Assembly: GCA_029907255.1 (NCBI GenBank) | Contig: JARYMF010000008.1 | Coordinates: forward strand, 100,765-164,764 | Length of the DNA: 64,000 nt | From: Armatimonadota bacterium | Lineage (GTDB): Bacteria > Armatimonadota > UBA5829 > DTJY01 | Reading direction: 5' to 3' | Shown here: positions 1-9,082 of the stretch, piece after piece | Layout: each line of letters starts with the position of its first letter | Numbering within the stretch: position 1 is the stretch's first letter | The notes under the pieces: model-generated | Told to the model about the DNA's origin: nothing | The model's database searches: none | The model's input: the letters and a program-made list of their open reading frames with translations, nothing else | Position numbers and translations under genes: made by a program

Positions 1-540
1 TACTTAACTTCTGTAACCGGAACAAGCTACTCCAACACGGGTTTGTCGGCAGGTACGTCTTATACCTATTATGTGAAGGCTTATGACGCTGCCGGCAACG
101 AGTCGGCCGCTAGCAATAGTGACACGGCTACCACATGGATTATCTTGGATAATCCATCGGCTACCTATACTGGCACATGGACGACCGGAACATCGTCAAC
201 CGATAAGTATGGGTCTGACTATCGATATGCTTCTACTGCTTCAAGCGAAACCGCTACTGCGAAATGGACTCCAACCGTCAATTCAGCGGGTAGCTATAAT
301 GTCTATGTCTGGTATCCGCAAGGTAGCAACCGTTCAACCAAGGCACCGTACACGGTTTACTATAGTGGCGGAAACGTGACAATTCAGGTAAACCAGACTA
401 CCAACGGCGGCAAGTGGAATCTGATAACTACAAAGAGCTTCGCAACTGGTACAACAGGCTATGTAAAGCTAGGCAATGGAACCGGAGAAAGCTCAAAGGT
501 TGTCATGGCTGACGCTGTCCGTTGGACTAAGGTTGAATAA
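1..540 (+). CDS. FN3 / golvesin-like C-terminal domain protein (5' partial)
   Basis: The reading frame is open from base 1, so this is the last 179 residues of a larger secreted protein. The first 45 or so residues are the end of a fibronectin type III domain (YYVKAYDAAGNES followed by a TATT linker). The remaining 130 or so match the golvesin C-terminal-like, beta-rich module found at the ends of bacterial surface and secreted hydrolases (LDNPSATYTGTW start, NQTTNGGKWN, VVMADAVRW end). The same module recurs twice in the next gene and once in the amidase after it. A carbohydrate- or wall-binding role is inferred. The catalytic part, if any, lies left of the window. Confidence 0.8.
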   Translation, partial: YLTSVTGTSYSNTGLSAGTSYTYYVKAYDAAGNESAASNSDTATTWIILDNPSATYTGTWTTGTSSTDKYGSDYRYASTASSETATAKWTPTVNSAGSYNVYVWYPQGSNRSTKAPYTVYYSGGNVTIQVNQTTNGGKWNLITTKSFATGTTGYVKLGNGTGESSKVVMADAVRWTKVE

Positions 541-622
541 ACGCCGAGTACTCGGCACGGCGCGAGGGGCAGATCGCATGCCCCACTCCATGCGATCTGC
601 CCCGGGAATAAGGAGGACAAGT

Positions 623-2512
623 ATGTATAGGAACAAGTCCTTGAAAGTTGTTTTTTCGCTGTGGTTGATGGCGGCATTTGTTTGCTTGTGTGGTAATGCT
701 GGATTGGGAGCTGATGCTAATAAACTTTTTGGAATTCATTGGTGGGGACATACCCAAGGAATAGGTGTAGATACTGCTCCAAGGAGCCTGTTGGATGTGC
801 CGACGTATTCAGCTTGGGATACAGAGACCGTTCTCACTCACAGCGATTACTGGTGGGGACCTTCGTATTTCGCTGATCTTTATTCTACCCTCTATGGGTG
901 GAACGTGAGCTTAATTACAAGGGTTGATTATACCTGGAATGATACCATTCCTGCGCCAAGCGACCCTAATTATTCTAGCTGGCCGTTGGTAGTTGTAAAT
1001 AACGTGGTTAATGTGCTTAAAAACCAGTGCCATATCTGGATAGTAGGTAATGAACCGAATATCCTGTGTGCAGAGGGAAGCTTGTGGCCTGATAGGAAGA
1101 TTCAGCCAGCGCAGTATGCCCAGGTATACCGCAGTGTTCGGAATGCGATACACCAGAGCGCAAGCGTTGGTCCTCCTGGACAGCATATAGTTTTGCTCGC
1201 GGGACCCAGCTATGGTCCTGTGGAGGGCGTGCGGTGGATGGCGGGCAAGGATTATCTTGCCCAAACTCTCGACAATCTCTCCCCAAACGAAGTGGATGGG
1301 TTTGCTCTTCATGCTTATGGTTGGACCCTATCGGAGTTTCAAGACCAATATCGCACCCAAATTCGAATCATTGACCAAAAAGGCTTTGGCAACAAACCCA
1401 TTTGGATTACGGAATTTGGGCGGTATACCATCGATGACAACGATGAGCAGAACAGCGCCCAATTTGTTAGAGATGCATTTGCGGACGTAAACGCATGGAA
1501 CCAGACGCCAGGTAATCGAGATATAATCGGCATGACATGGTTTGTTTACGATTGCAATCAGCAGGCTAGTGGTGGTTGGAACAATTGGGCAATTGAGTAT
1601 TGGAAGGACCATGGTTTCCCTAGTGGAGATTCGCGCGACCTATTCACTGCTTTTCAGCAGGCGGTCGACCAGCGGTATGCTGCGGGTACCTGGGGAAATC
1701 TTGAGTTTATCGTAGATAATCCATCCGCTACTTTCACCGGTACATGGTATACGGGAACATTGGCCACTGATAAATATGGTTCGGATTACCGGTATGCAAC
1801 CACAGCGCCGAGTGAAACGGCAACTGCAATTTGGCGGCCAAACATCACTATGGCGGGCAACTATGATGTCTACGCATGGCATTCTCAGGGCAGTAATAGG
1901 TCTGCTGCGGTACCGCATACCGTGTATTGGAACGGCGGCTCCCAAACAGTGAACATTAACCAAACAACCAATGGCGGACGCTGGAACGTTTTGGTGAGCT
2001 CCAAGCCATTCGCCACAGGGACAAATGGCTATGTGAAAGTTGGCAATGGCACAGGCGAGTCGAGCAAAGTCGTTATGGCCGACGCAATGCGATTTATGTG
2101 CCTTCAGCCCGTAGACCTCATAGTTGATAACTCAGATGCCGGATTTAGTGCGTCAGCCAACTGGAGCACTGGAACGATAGCGAAGGACAAATATGGTCCA
2201 AACTATAGATTTAGGCAAACGCAAGCTACGAGTGACCCAGCGACTTGGACGTTCAGCCTGCCAGTGTCTGGAAGATATGAGGTGTATGCTTGGTGGTCGG
2301 CAGGCACTAATAGGTCGGCTACTGCGCCTTACATTGTGTACTACAGCGGTGGCTCGCAGACTGTGGTTAAGAATCAGCAAACAAATGGCGGCACGTGGAA
2401 CAGCTTGGGTGCTTGGGAGTTCGCTAGCGGGAGCAATCAGGTGAAGCTTTCCTGCTGGACTACAACAGGCTACGTTGTTATTGGAGATGCTGTACGAATG
2501 GTTCTGCGCTGA
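623..2512 (+). CDS. Secreted clan GH-A-like glycosidase with two golvesin-like domains
   Basis: This 629-residue protein has a signal peptide (about residues 1-30), a TIM-barrel-like glycosidase region (about 35-350) and two golvesin-like modules (about 363-495 and 502-627). The barrel carries IWIVGNEPN near residue 144 and IWITEFG near residue 264, placed like the acid/base and nucleophile glutamates of clan GH-A enzymes. Polysaccharide hydrolysis is therefore likely; family and substrate are not assignable by eye. The ATG at 623 is chosen because AGGAGG (611-616) lies 6 nt upstream and a signal peptide follows. The frame is open further upstream, but that part overlaps the previous gene and lacks a ribosome site. 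Confidence 0.78.
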   Translation: MYRNKSLKVVFSLWLMAAFVCLCGNAGLGADANKLFGIHWWGHTQGIGVDTAPRSLLDVPTYSAWDTETVLTHSDYWWGPSYFADLYSTLYGWNVSLITRVDYTWNDTIPAPSDPNYSSWPLVVVNNVVNVLKNQCHIWIVGNEPNILCAEGSLWPDRKIQPAQYAQVYRSVRNAIHQSASVGPPGQHIVLLAGPSYGPVEGVRWMAGKDYLAQTLDNLSPNEVDGFALHAYGWTLSEFQDQYRTQIRIIDQKGFGNKPIWITEFGRYTIDDNDEQNSAQFVRDAFADVNAWNQTPGNRDIIGMTWFVYDCNQQASGGWNNWAIEYWKDHGFPSGDSRDLFTAFQQAVDQRYAAGTWGNLEFIVDNPSATFTGTWYTGTLATDKYGSDYRYATTAPSETATAIWRPNITMAGNYDVYAWHSQGSNRSAAVPHTVYWNGGSQTVNINQTTNGGRWNVLVSSKPFATGTNGYVKVGNGTGESSKVVMADAMRFMCLQPVDLIVDNSDAGFSASANWSTGTIAKDKYGPNYRFRQTQATSDPATWTFSLPVSGRYEVYAWWSAGTNRSATAPYIVYYSGGSQTVVKNQQTNGGTWNSLGAWEFASGSNQVKLSCWTTTGYVVIGDAVRMVLR

Positions 2513-2707
2513 GCAGCTTATTTTTCAAGCAGTTTGAAAGCGGAGGTAATTAGGTTTCAAATCTGGCGAAGCCTTTGAAATAAATTGAAATATCATGCAC
2601 TCGGCTAACAGCCGGAAGGAGAGGAGGTGGTGTTTAGAGAAGAAGGGATATTAATTGTAAAGTAAACGTAATTTCAACAAAAAGAAATTAGAAGGAGGAT
2701 TTGAGAA

Positions 2708-3727
2708 ATGAGGACACTTTGCATCATTTGTTTCGCTCTGCTTTGCTCGTCGGTGGCATTTGCCGGCGTTGCTGGGCAGAAAATCTGCATTGACCCGGGC
2801 CATGGCGGCTCGGACCCAGGTGCTGTAGGATTCGGGCTAGAGGAAGAGGATGTCAATCTTGATATTGGCCTCAGGGCTCGGAATCTATTCCAGCTTGACG
2901 GCGCTACGGTCATTATGACCCGAACGTCAGACGTATATGTGTCGCTGCAGGGCCGCTGCGACATCGCCAACAACAATGGTGCGAACAGGTTCATTTCCAC
3001 CCATTGCAATGCTGCCAGTGATAGTAGCGCAAATGGCACAGAGACTTTCTGCTGTGCAGGATGTAGCGCCACGTCATATGATCTCCGGAATAAGGTTAAT
3101 CCGGAGTTGGTTTCCCATATGCAGACCGTCAACAGAGGTGTGAAGACTGCCGACTTCTATGTGCTTGTAAATACCAATATGCCGGCAATCCTGGGCGAGG
3201 TGGCCTTCATAACCAACGCCGCAGACAATGCTAAGCTTGCGAGCGGAACATGGCGACAGGAAGCCGCACGGGCATACCTGCATGGCACGCAGAGCCACTA
3301 TGGCGAAGTGCCGCACGACCCAGTGAGCGATATTATAATTGACAATAGCTCCGGCTCGTTCTCCTGTTCAGCCAATTGGGCTACCGGCACAAGCGCCGCA
3401 GACAAGTATGGAAGCGACTATCGCTGGAGAAGCACAGCTGCGACCAGCGATCCAGCTACTTGGACGCCTAACATACCTGTAGCAGGCAGCTGGACGGTTT
3501 ATGCATGGTGGACAGCTGGCACCAACAGGTCGCCAAACTCGGCTTATCAGATAAACACGACGAGTGGCGCCGTCAATGTTTACGTAAACCAGCAGACCAA
3601 CGGCGGCCAGTGGAACTCGCTCGGCTCGTTTGACCTCGGAACAGGCGGTTATTGGGTCAAGAAGTCTTGCTGGGCATCCACCGGCTATGTTGTTATAGCA
3701 GACGCCATTAAGTGGCATAAGAACTAG
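2708..3727 (+). CDS. N-acetylmuramoyl-L-alanine amidase (Amidase_3) with golvesin-like C-terminal domain
   Basis: A 339-residue secreted zinc amidase that should cut the lactyl-amide bond between N-acetylmuramic acid and L-alanine in peptidoglycan. The signal peptide covers about residues 1-20. Family motifs are IDPGHGGSDPGA (His32), LEEEDVNL (Glu46), STHCNA (His99) and LGEVAF (Glu164), giving the zinc ligands and the catalytic Glu. An insertion around 113-120 has the Cys pattern CCAGC. Residues from about 208 onward form a golvesin-like module close to those of the two preceding genes, probably a wall-targeting domain. A strong AGGAGG lies about 10 nt before the ATG. A paralogue without the golvesin module is at 8324-8953. 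Confidence 0.9.
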   Translation: MRTLCIICFALLCSSVAFAGVAGQKICIDPGHGGSDPGAVGFGLEEEDVNLDIGLRARNLFQLDGATVIMTRTSDVYVSLQGRCDIANNNGANRFISTHCNAASDSSANGTETFCCAGCSATSYDLRNKVNPELVSHMQTVNRGVKTADFYVLVNTNMPAILGEVAFITNAADNAKLASGTWRQEAARAYLHGTQSHYGEVPHDPVSDIIIDNSSGSFSCSANWATGTSAADKYGSDYRWRSTAATSDPATWTPNIPVAGSWTVYAWWTAGTNRSPNSAYQINTTSGAVNVYVNQQTNGGQWNSLGSFDLGTGGYWVKKSCWASTGYVVIADAIKWHKN

Positions 3728-3745
3728 TCTAGTTTGACCGGGCCT

Positions 3746-3775
3746 TGTGGGGGCAGGCTTTGTCTTGCCCCCACA
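3746..3775 (+). other. 10-bp GC-rich stem-loop downstream of the amidase gene
   Basis: TGTGGGGGCA (3746-3755) pairs perfectly with TGCCCCCACA (3766-3775) around a 10-nt loop, 19 nt after the amidase stop. No T-run follows on either strand, so it is either a U-less terminator or a 3'-end mRNA stabiliser. Confidence 0.5.
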
Positions 3776-3910
3776 TAAAAGACATAACCTAATCTGCATG
3801 GCTACTCTGTCTGGAGCGGAATAGGGCATGTTACAAAATCGGTTAGGGCGGAAAGAATCGGCAAAATGACGAAAGTTTATATGCCGCCAATCAAAAAGCG
3901 GGAGATTTGC

Positions 3911-4984
3911 ATGAAATATTTACGGTTATTTTTGATAGTAAGTTGTTTGACTTATGTTTTCATTATGCCCTCATGTGCTCAAAGGGTAGAGCTTCTCAAA
4001 GAAGAGGGTGGTGCTGTCGAGAATCCGCCTGAGAGCCTCCAGCTTGAATACAAGTTCAAAGTAGGTGATGTTCGAAAGTATGACATCAACATTGATGGCG
4101 AAGGCATGATGAGGCTGCCAGGCCAAGACGAACAATCGAAGCTGGAAGCTCGAACAACAATGAGAGCCGTTCAACATGTGATTGCTCAACTCCCTTCAGA
4201 TGGGGGCTGGCGTATTGAGTGGGATACAATTAAAGCCACACTGCTCATACCAGAGTTCGGCGAGATATTTATGACTGTTCCACATATCGAATATGAGGCG
4301 GATAAATATGGTAAGGTTAAAAAGCTAAAGGGCCTTGACGAACTTGCCGTTTGCCCTGGACTGCCTCAGCAGAAAACCTTAGGCAATGTTCTTAACCAAC
4401 TGCCTTTTGGAGGATTTCCTCGGAAGGAAGTAAAGCCCGATGAAACTTGGGAAGACTTGTATGAGATTCAGATTCCAGGTCAGCAAGCTACTAGGATAAA
4501 GGTAAAATCAAGGCTTATGGGCTTTGAGAGAATTCGAAACTTCGATTGTGCCAAAATTGAAACCACCTACGAAGCACCATTCACTCTAGATTTGAGCAAG
4601 CTTCGAAAATCTGATAGGGCTGCAAAAACTTCGGAAATAAAAGACAAGTCTGAAGAAAAATTAACCAACGAATCTGAGAATAAACAGCCAGAAAAGCCGC
4701 AGATTATTTCTGGAACGGAGACAGGCAGTGTCTGGACCTACTTTGCATATAAAGAGGGCTTCACAGTTCAAGTTTATGCACAAGTAGACTTGCATGCAGA
4801 CATCCAAGATGACGAAGAATCAACCGCAGTTAAACCCATTGACAGCAGAGCAATTGTGCCAGTAGGGGATGAATCTCCAGATACCCACAAAATAGAGCAC
4901 GATGTAGACTTGAGATACTTGACGGTATGCTTGCTTGTGCCTGAAGACGATAAAGAGGAGGAGCAAACAAAAAATGAGAAGTGA
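3911..4984 (+). CDS. Secreted protein of unknown function, copy A1 (DUF6263-like)
   Basis: A 357-residue exported protein with no recognised catalytic motif. A signal peptide ends near the MPSCAQ segment; that Cys could be a weak lipobox. The conserved part starts at LEYKFKVGDVRKYDI and continues through DKYGKVKKLKG and KPDETWEDLYEI. This layout resembles the DUF6263 type of secreted beta-rich protein (tentative). A charged Glu/Lys-rich stretch lies at about 230-270. The ATG at 3911 is preferred over one at 3866 because the signal peptide begins there and GGGAG precedes it. It overlaps the propeller gene by 11 nt. Paralogues are at 6182-7177 (same arrangement) and 38851-39732 (solo). Confidence 0.7.
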   Translation: MKYLRLFLIVSCLTYVFIMPSCAQRVELLKEEGGAVENPPESLQLEYKFKVGDVRKYDINIDGEGMMRLPGQDEQSKLEARTTMRAVQHVIAQLPSDGGWRIEWDTIKATLLIPEFGEIFMTVPHIEYEADKYGKVKKLKGLDELAVCPGLPQQKTLGNVLNQLPFGGFPRKEVKPDETWEDLYEIQIPGQQATRIKVKSRLMGFERIRNFDCAKIETTYEAPFTLDLSKLRKSDRAAKTSEIKDKSEEKLTNESENKQPEKPQIISGTETGSVWTYFAYKEGFTVQVYAQVDLHADIQDDEESTAVKPIDSRAIVPVGDESPDTHKIEHDVDLRYLTVCLLVPEDDKEEEQTKNEK

Positions 4985-6038
4985 GCCTGTCTATAAGCGC
5001 AATTTAATTTTACCAATTTTATGTTTGTTTGTTTTCATGGCTGTGCCGGTTTTTGCATTTCAGCTGGGTGAGGGTGTTGCTCTTCCGGTGCCGGTTCCAG
5101 GCTTGTTCAACGTGCCAAAGTGGGCGCCAGATGGAAGCGGCTTAGCATTCACAGGCGAACGCTATACTGGTTTATATTACACAGACCTGGCTGGCAACGT
5201 CTCGGTGATATCTGATGCGAAGCTTGCGGGATGGCGCTATCAATGGTCTCCCGATGGCCAAAGCTTGATATATAGGATTCGTAGCGAAGATGGGATGGGT
5301 TTAGCACTAATGCAGGCGAAAAGAGGAGAGGCTGGTTCAAAGCAGCTCACTCCTTTTCTGAACGATTTGTTTCCACCAAGATGTGGAAAGGATGGGATAA
5401 CCTATAGGTCGGGCGACGAGCTCATCACAATAGACGAGGAAGGCAACGTAATCTCAGTCCACAGTTTGTCCCAGGGACGAGGTGTTATGTCACGGGTTAT
5501 GAGCGTGGCGGCAAATCTTATGCTTGGCAGAATCACGGGGGCGACTTTCACTAGTTTTGCTTGTGCGCTTTCCAGCGAGGCGGCAGACGGCAAACCAGGA
5601 AGCGGTGTCTATGTGGATTCTGAGAGCCAGATATGGATTGTTGATGAAAATGGTAACCGTCGAAAGCTTATCGACGTCGAAGGCGAACCAGGGTACTGTC
5701 CTCCGACTGAGTCACCGCAAGGAGACAAATATTGTGTAGAGGGATATAGTGGCAACCTTTATGTAGTTGATCCAAGGGGAGGCACCCCAGTTAATTTAGG
5801 AGAAGGGCATAACCCATCGTGGTCGCCGGATGGCAGATATGTAATTTTTGAGGTAACAACGGATGATGGGCATATAATTACTTCATCGGACCTTTGGATT
5901 GCTAGCATAGACGGTAGCCAAAGATTTCAGCTTACTAGTACGCCTGGCATCGAGGCGGACCCATCTTGGTCGCCCGACGGTAAGTATATTGCTTATATTT
6001 TGGACGGCAAGATTTATATTGCTCCAATTGAACCCTAA
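4974..6038 (+). CDS. Secreted PD40/TolB-like beta-propeller, copy B1
   Basis: A 354-residue exported beta-propeller. After a signal peptide (about 1-28, ending VPVFAF) come PD40-type repeats recognisable as WAPDGSGLAF, WSPDGQSLIY, WSPDGRYVIF and WSPDGKYIAY. A less repetitive middle section, about residues 100-215, interrupts them. Such propellers are usually non-enzymatic binding scaffolds in the periplasm. The ATG at 4974 follows a GAGGAGGAG ribosome site and lies inside the 3' end of the A1 gene, so the two are translationally coupled. The partner and ligand are unknown. B2 at 7174 is a full-length paralogue with the same repeats in the same order. Confidence 0.8.
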   Translation: MRSEPVYKRNLILPILCLFVFMAVPVFAFQLGEGVALPVPVPGLFNVPKWAPDGSGLAFTGERYTGLYYTDLAGNVSVISDAKLAGWRYQWSPDGQSLIYRIRSEDGMGLALMQAKRGEAGSKQLTPFLNDLFPPRCGKDGITYRSGDELITIDEEGNVISVHSLSQGRGVMSRVMSVAANLMLGRITGATFTSFACALSSEAADGKPGSGVYVDSESQIWIVDENGNRRKLIDVEGEPGYCPPTESPQGDKYCVEGYSGNLYVVDPRGGTPVNLGEGHNPSWSPDGRYVIFEVTTDDGHIITSSDLWIASIDGSQRFQLTSTPGIEADPSWSPDGKYIAYILDGKIYIAPIEP

Positions 6039-6181
6039 GGCAAGCAGTAGTGCTAAAAGGGTTAGGCTTCAATTGCTGGGAGGCAATTAGCTTGGATGCG
6101 AACCCAAAACACATGGACGTGTTAAAAATATAAGTTTATAAGTTACACGTATAACTTAAGCTGAGAGGAGGGATATAAAAG

Positions 6182-7177
6182 GTGAAAAGAGCTATCGCAA
6201 TTTTTTGCACATTGTTACTTTGCCTCCTTTCGGCTGCATTGCTTCCAATCAGAGCCGAAGACACTGGTGCAAAAAATGAAAAGATAGAAAAGGTGGAGAA
6301 TCCACCGGCTAGCGTCAACCTTGAGTACAAATTCAAGGTAGGCGAGATGCGCAGATACAACATGACGATAGACGCCTCGGGTGTTTTTGCGTTGCCGAAG
6401 GGGACGAATGAGACGGAGTTTGAAACGCACACTTGGCTGACTGTTATACAACATGCAACGGCTTACCTTCCAAAAGAAGATGTTTGGAAGCTTGAATTGG
6501 ATGTTCTCAGTGCAACCCTTTCAATTCCTAACTTTGGCGAAACTTTGATGACCTTCCCGCCACTCGACCTAGAAGTAGATAAATATGGGCAAGTTCGAAA
6601 AATTAAGGGCATCGAAGAGCTGAAAACCAGCGGCTTGCCAAAGGATAGAACTATAGAAAATATCCTAAGCCAGCTGAAGTTTCTTGGTTTACCACAAAAA
6701 GAACTTCACGTCGGGGATACTTGGGAACAGGAATACCCTATTGAGGCGCTTGACCAGTCGGTAACAGTGAAGACGGTCTCAAAGTTGGTTGGTTTTGAAC
6801 GGGTTGATGGGGTAGATTGCGCAAAAATTGAGAGCACATTTGAAGTGCCATTCAAGTTTGAGATGAAGAAGAGTGAAAATTCTGAAGCCAAAAGTTCTTC
6901 TACAAAAGAGGCGCCAAAGAGATTTCTTGTTGGCACTGAAAAAGGGGAGCATGTGACCCATTTTGCGTATGAGGAAGGCAAAGTAATGCGCGCGCAAGCT
7001 ACTATAACACTTATCGCCGATATTAAATCTGAAGGTAACGAGTCGGATAAGAACAATTCCACATCTGCCCTAAATAACGAAGGTTCCGCCGACGAGCGGC
7101 ATGACCTCAACATCAAATATGTATTGGTTTCCAAATTTGATCCTGAGCTTCCCATAAACTTGGAGGAAAAAGAATGA
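6182..7177 (+). CDS. Secreted protein of unknown function, copy A2 (DUF6263-like)
   Basis: A 331-residue paralogue of the protein at 3911-4984. Both share the start of the mature domain (VENPPASVNLEYKFKVGEMR), the DKYGQVRKIKG segment, the DTWEQEYPIE segment and the DCAKIESTFEVPF segment, and both have a charged low-complexity stretch before the last strands. The signal peptide spans about 1-25. The start is a GTG at 6182 behind GAGGAGG. It overlaps the following propeller gene by ATGA, repeating the A1-B1 coupling. The conserved pairing suggests A and B act together in the envelope; the biochemical role is unknown. Confidence 0.7.
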   Translation: MKRAIAIFCTLLLCLLSAALLPIRAEDTGAKNEKIEKVENPPASVNLEYKFKVGEMRRYNMTIDASGVFALPKGTNETEFETHTWLTVIQHATAYLPKEDVWKLELDVLSATLSIPNFGETLMTFPPLDLEVDKYGQVRKIKGIEELKTSGLPKDRTIENILSQLKFLGLPQKELHVGDTWEQEYPIEALDQSVTVKTVSKLVGFERVDGVDCAKIESTFEVPFKFEMKKSENSEAKSSSTKEAPKRFLVGTEKGEHVTHFAYEEGKVMRAQATITLIADIKSEGNESDKNNSTSALNNEGSADERHDLNIKYVLVSKFDPELPINLEEKE

Positions 7178-8217
7178 GAGCAATGCATGCAGTTTTAATG
7201 CTTGGTCTGGCGATTTGCTTGGTTGTATTACCTGCTAGCGCTTTTCAGCTTGGTACTGGAGTTGCACTTCCCCTGCAAGGTCAGTTTGTCAGCCCTGTTT
7301 GGTCGCCAACCGGCGAAGGTCTTGCTTTGGCCGGAGACAGGTTTCAAGGGCTTTACTATACTGATTTGATGGGCAATCTAAAGGTAATCTCCGATGCATC
7401 GCTTTCGGGATGGAAATTCTCCTGGTCGCCTGATGGCCAGGCGCTTGCGTATAGAATGCGGCAGGGTGATGACGATGTAGCAATGGCTGCTATGGTAGCT
7501 GGCATGGATGGGAAAGTTCAGCAGGTTTCTCCTTGGGAAAACGATTTACTACCGCCGAAGTGGGGCAAGGATGGCTTAACATATCGCTCAGGTGACGAAC
7601 TTGTTACGGTTGATAAGGATGGAAATGTTAAGAGCACGTACAGCCTTACGCAAGGTCGGGGGTTGTTATCGAAAATCGTAAACATCTTTGGCACATTCAT
7701 GCTTATGGATGTAACAGGGGCTACTTTCGCTGCTTATGGGTCCCTTTTAAGCGTGGAGCAGGCGGAAGTAAAGCCTCCAGTGGGAGTGTATGTTGATTCT
7801 GACAACCAGCTTTGGGCTATTGATGAAAACGGCAATCGCAAGAAGTTACTCGAGGGTGAGGATGAAGCAGGCTTCAACACGCCGGTGGAGTCGCCCGATG
7901 GGGATAAGTACGCGGTTGAAGGTTTTGGTGGCAAGATATACGTTGTTGATAAGAAGGGCGGATTGCCAGTTGACCTAGGTCCGGGAAGTAATCCCTCATG
8001 GTCGCCGGATGGAAGATACTTAATTTATGAAGTTACATCTGACGATGGCCATTCCATTCTTTCATCCGACCTGTGGGTTTCAAGCGTTGATGGACTTGAG
8101 CGATATCAGCTCACTAACACGCCCGGGATTGAATCGTGGCCAAGCTGGTCGCCAGATGGAAAGTACATCGCCTATGTAGTTGACGGCGTTGTATATATTG
8201 CTCCAATCCAACCCTAA
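7174..8217 (+). CDS. Secreted PD40/TolB-like beta-propeller, copy B2
   Basis: A 347-residue paralogue of the propeller at 4974-6038. The signal peptide ends near ASAFQL. PD40 repeats are readable as WSPTGEGLAL, WSPDGQALAY, WSPDGRYLIY and WSPDGKYIAY. The variable middle section is kept and the C-terminus (YIAPIQP) is nearly identical to that of B1 (YIAPIEP). It begins inside the A2 stop codon (ATGA, 7174-7177), with GGAGGAAA just upstream as ribosome site. The two A-B pairs clearly arose by tandem duplication of a two-gene unit. The function is inferred only to be structural or binding in the periplasm. Confidence 0.8.
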   Translation: MRAMHAVLMLGLAICLVVLPASAFQLGTGVALPLQGQFVSPVWSPTGEGLALAGDRFQGLYYTDLMGNLKVISDASLSGWKFSWSPDGQALAYRMRQGDDDVAMAAMVAGMDGKVQQVSPWENDLLPPKWGKDGLTYRSGDELVTVDKDGNVKSTYSLTQGRGLLSKIVNIFGTFMLMDVTGATFAAYGSLLSVEQAEVKPPVGVYVDSDNQLWAIDENGNRKKLLEGEDEAGFNTPVESPDGDKYAVEGFGGKIYVVDKKGGLPVDLGPGSNPSWSPDGRYLIYEVTSDDGHSILSSDLWVSSVDGLERYQLTNTPGIESWPSWSPDGKYIAYVVDGVVYIAPIQP

Positions 8218-8323
8218 GGGGTTTGGAGCTATGTACGCAAAGGAGGTGGTCTATGAGTTAAAAGAACGTATGTAGGGCACACTGCACCTATTTTACGGAA
8301 AACTGGAAAGGAGGAATTTGTAA

Positions 8324-8953
8324 ATGAGAAAGATGCTAACTGTAATTTGCATGCTGTCGCTGGTGATTTGTCTTGCTTCCGGCGTCAGCGCCCACCTTAC
8401 GGGCAAGAAAATCTGCATTGACCCGGGTCATGGTGGCTCGGACCCAGGCGCAGTAAGTGGCGGTTATGAAGAGGAAGACATCAACCTTGCAATTGGTAAC
8501 AGGATGAATGTCCGCTTCATTAATGATGCGGCTTCAACAAAAATGACAAGGACAAGCGATGTCTACGTTTCCCTCTCAAGCAGGTGCTCGATAGCCAACA
8601 CATGGGGAGCAAATAGGTTCGAAAGCACCCACTGCAATGCTTTCAGCGACAGCTCGGCTAACGGCACGGAGACCTACTGCTGCCCTGGTTGCAGCACCTA
8701 TTCCTATGACCTGCGTAACAAGGTTAACCCTGAACTCGTTTCCCATATGGGAACGGTAAATAGGGGTGTAAAGACAGCTTCGTTCACAGTGCTGACCGGG
8801 ACAACGATGCCTGCAATTCTGGGCGAGGTTGCGTTCATAACCAACACCGCCGACCGCAACAAACTCATAAGCTCGACATATCAGGATTATGCAGGCATTG
8901 CTTACCTGCATGGAACGCAGAGCCACTATGGCGTAACCCCGCACACCCATTAA
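8324..8953 (+). CDS. N-acetylmuramoyl-L-alanine amidase (Amidase_3), short form
   Basis: A 209-residue secreted zinc amidase paralogous to that at 2708-3727 but ending right after the catalytic domain, with no golvesin module. The signal peptide covers about 1-23. Motifs are IDPGHGGSDPGA (His36), YEEEDINL (Glu50), STHCNA (His103) and LGEVAF (Glu168). The Cys-rich insertion ETYCCPGCS is conserved with the longer paralogue. GGAGG precedes the ATG and a strong terminator follows, so this closes the envelope module. The two amidases bracket the duplicated A-B pairs, which suggests, but does not show, a shared job in wall remodelling. Confidence 0.9.
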   Translation: MRKMLTVICMLSLVICLASGVSAHLTGKKICIDPGHGGSDPGAVSGGYEEEDINLAIGNRMNVRFINDAASTKMTRTSDVYVSLSSRCSIANTWGANRFESTHCNAFSDSSANGTETYCCPGCSTYSYDLRNKVNPELVSHMGTVNRGVKTASFTVLTGTTMPAILGEVAFITNTADRNKLISSTYQDYAGIAYLHGTQSHYGVTPHTH

Positions 8954-8974
8954 TCTAAATCTCTAGGGCTTTTG

Positions 8975-9007
8975 GTGGGCGGAGGCCTCGGCCTCCGCCC
9001 ACTTTTT
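8975..9007 (+). terminator. Intrinsic terminator after the short amidase
   Basis: A perfect 12-bp stem, GTGGGCGGAGGC (8975-8986) with GCCTCCGCCCAC (8991-9002), has a 4-nt loop and is followed by TTTTT. It ends the 0.6-9 kb plus-strand module. Confidence 0.93.
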
Positions 9008-9082
9008 ATTGCAGGAATTGGCTTTGCTTTCTCTGAAATACCCTATTGGCAAGAATTTGTGAGATTTTAGGAGGGTTAGCCA

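Noticed and set aside
476..622. N-terminal extension of the GH-A-like gene into the preceding gene
   Set aside because: It overlaps the end of the golvesin protein and has no ribosome site; the ATG at 623 has AGGAGG and a signal peptide.
3746..3775. Calling this stem-loop a standard intrinsic terminator
   Set aside because: There is no T-run on either strand, so it is listed only as a stem-loop.
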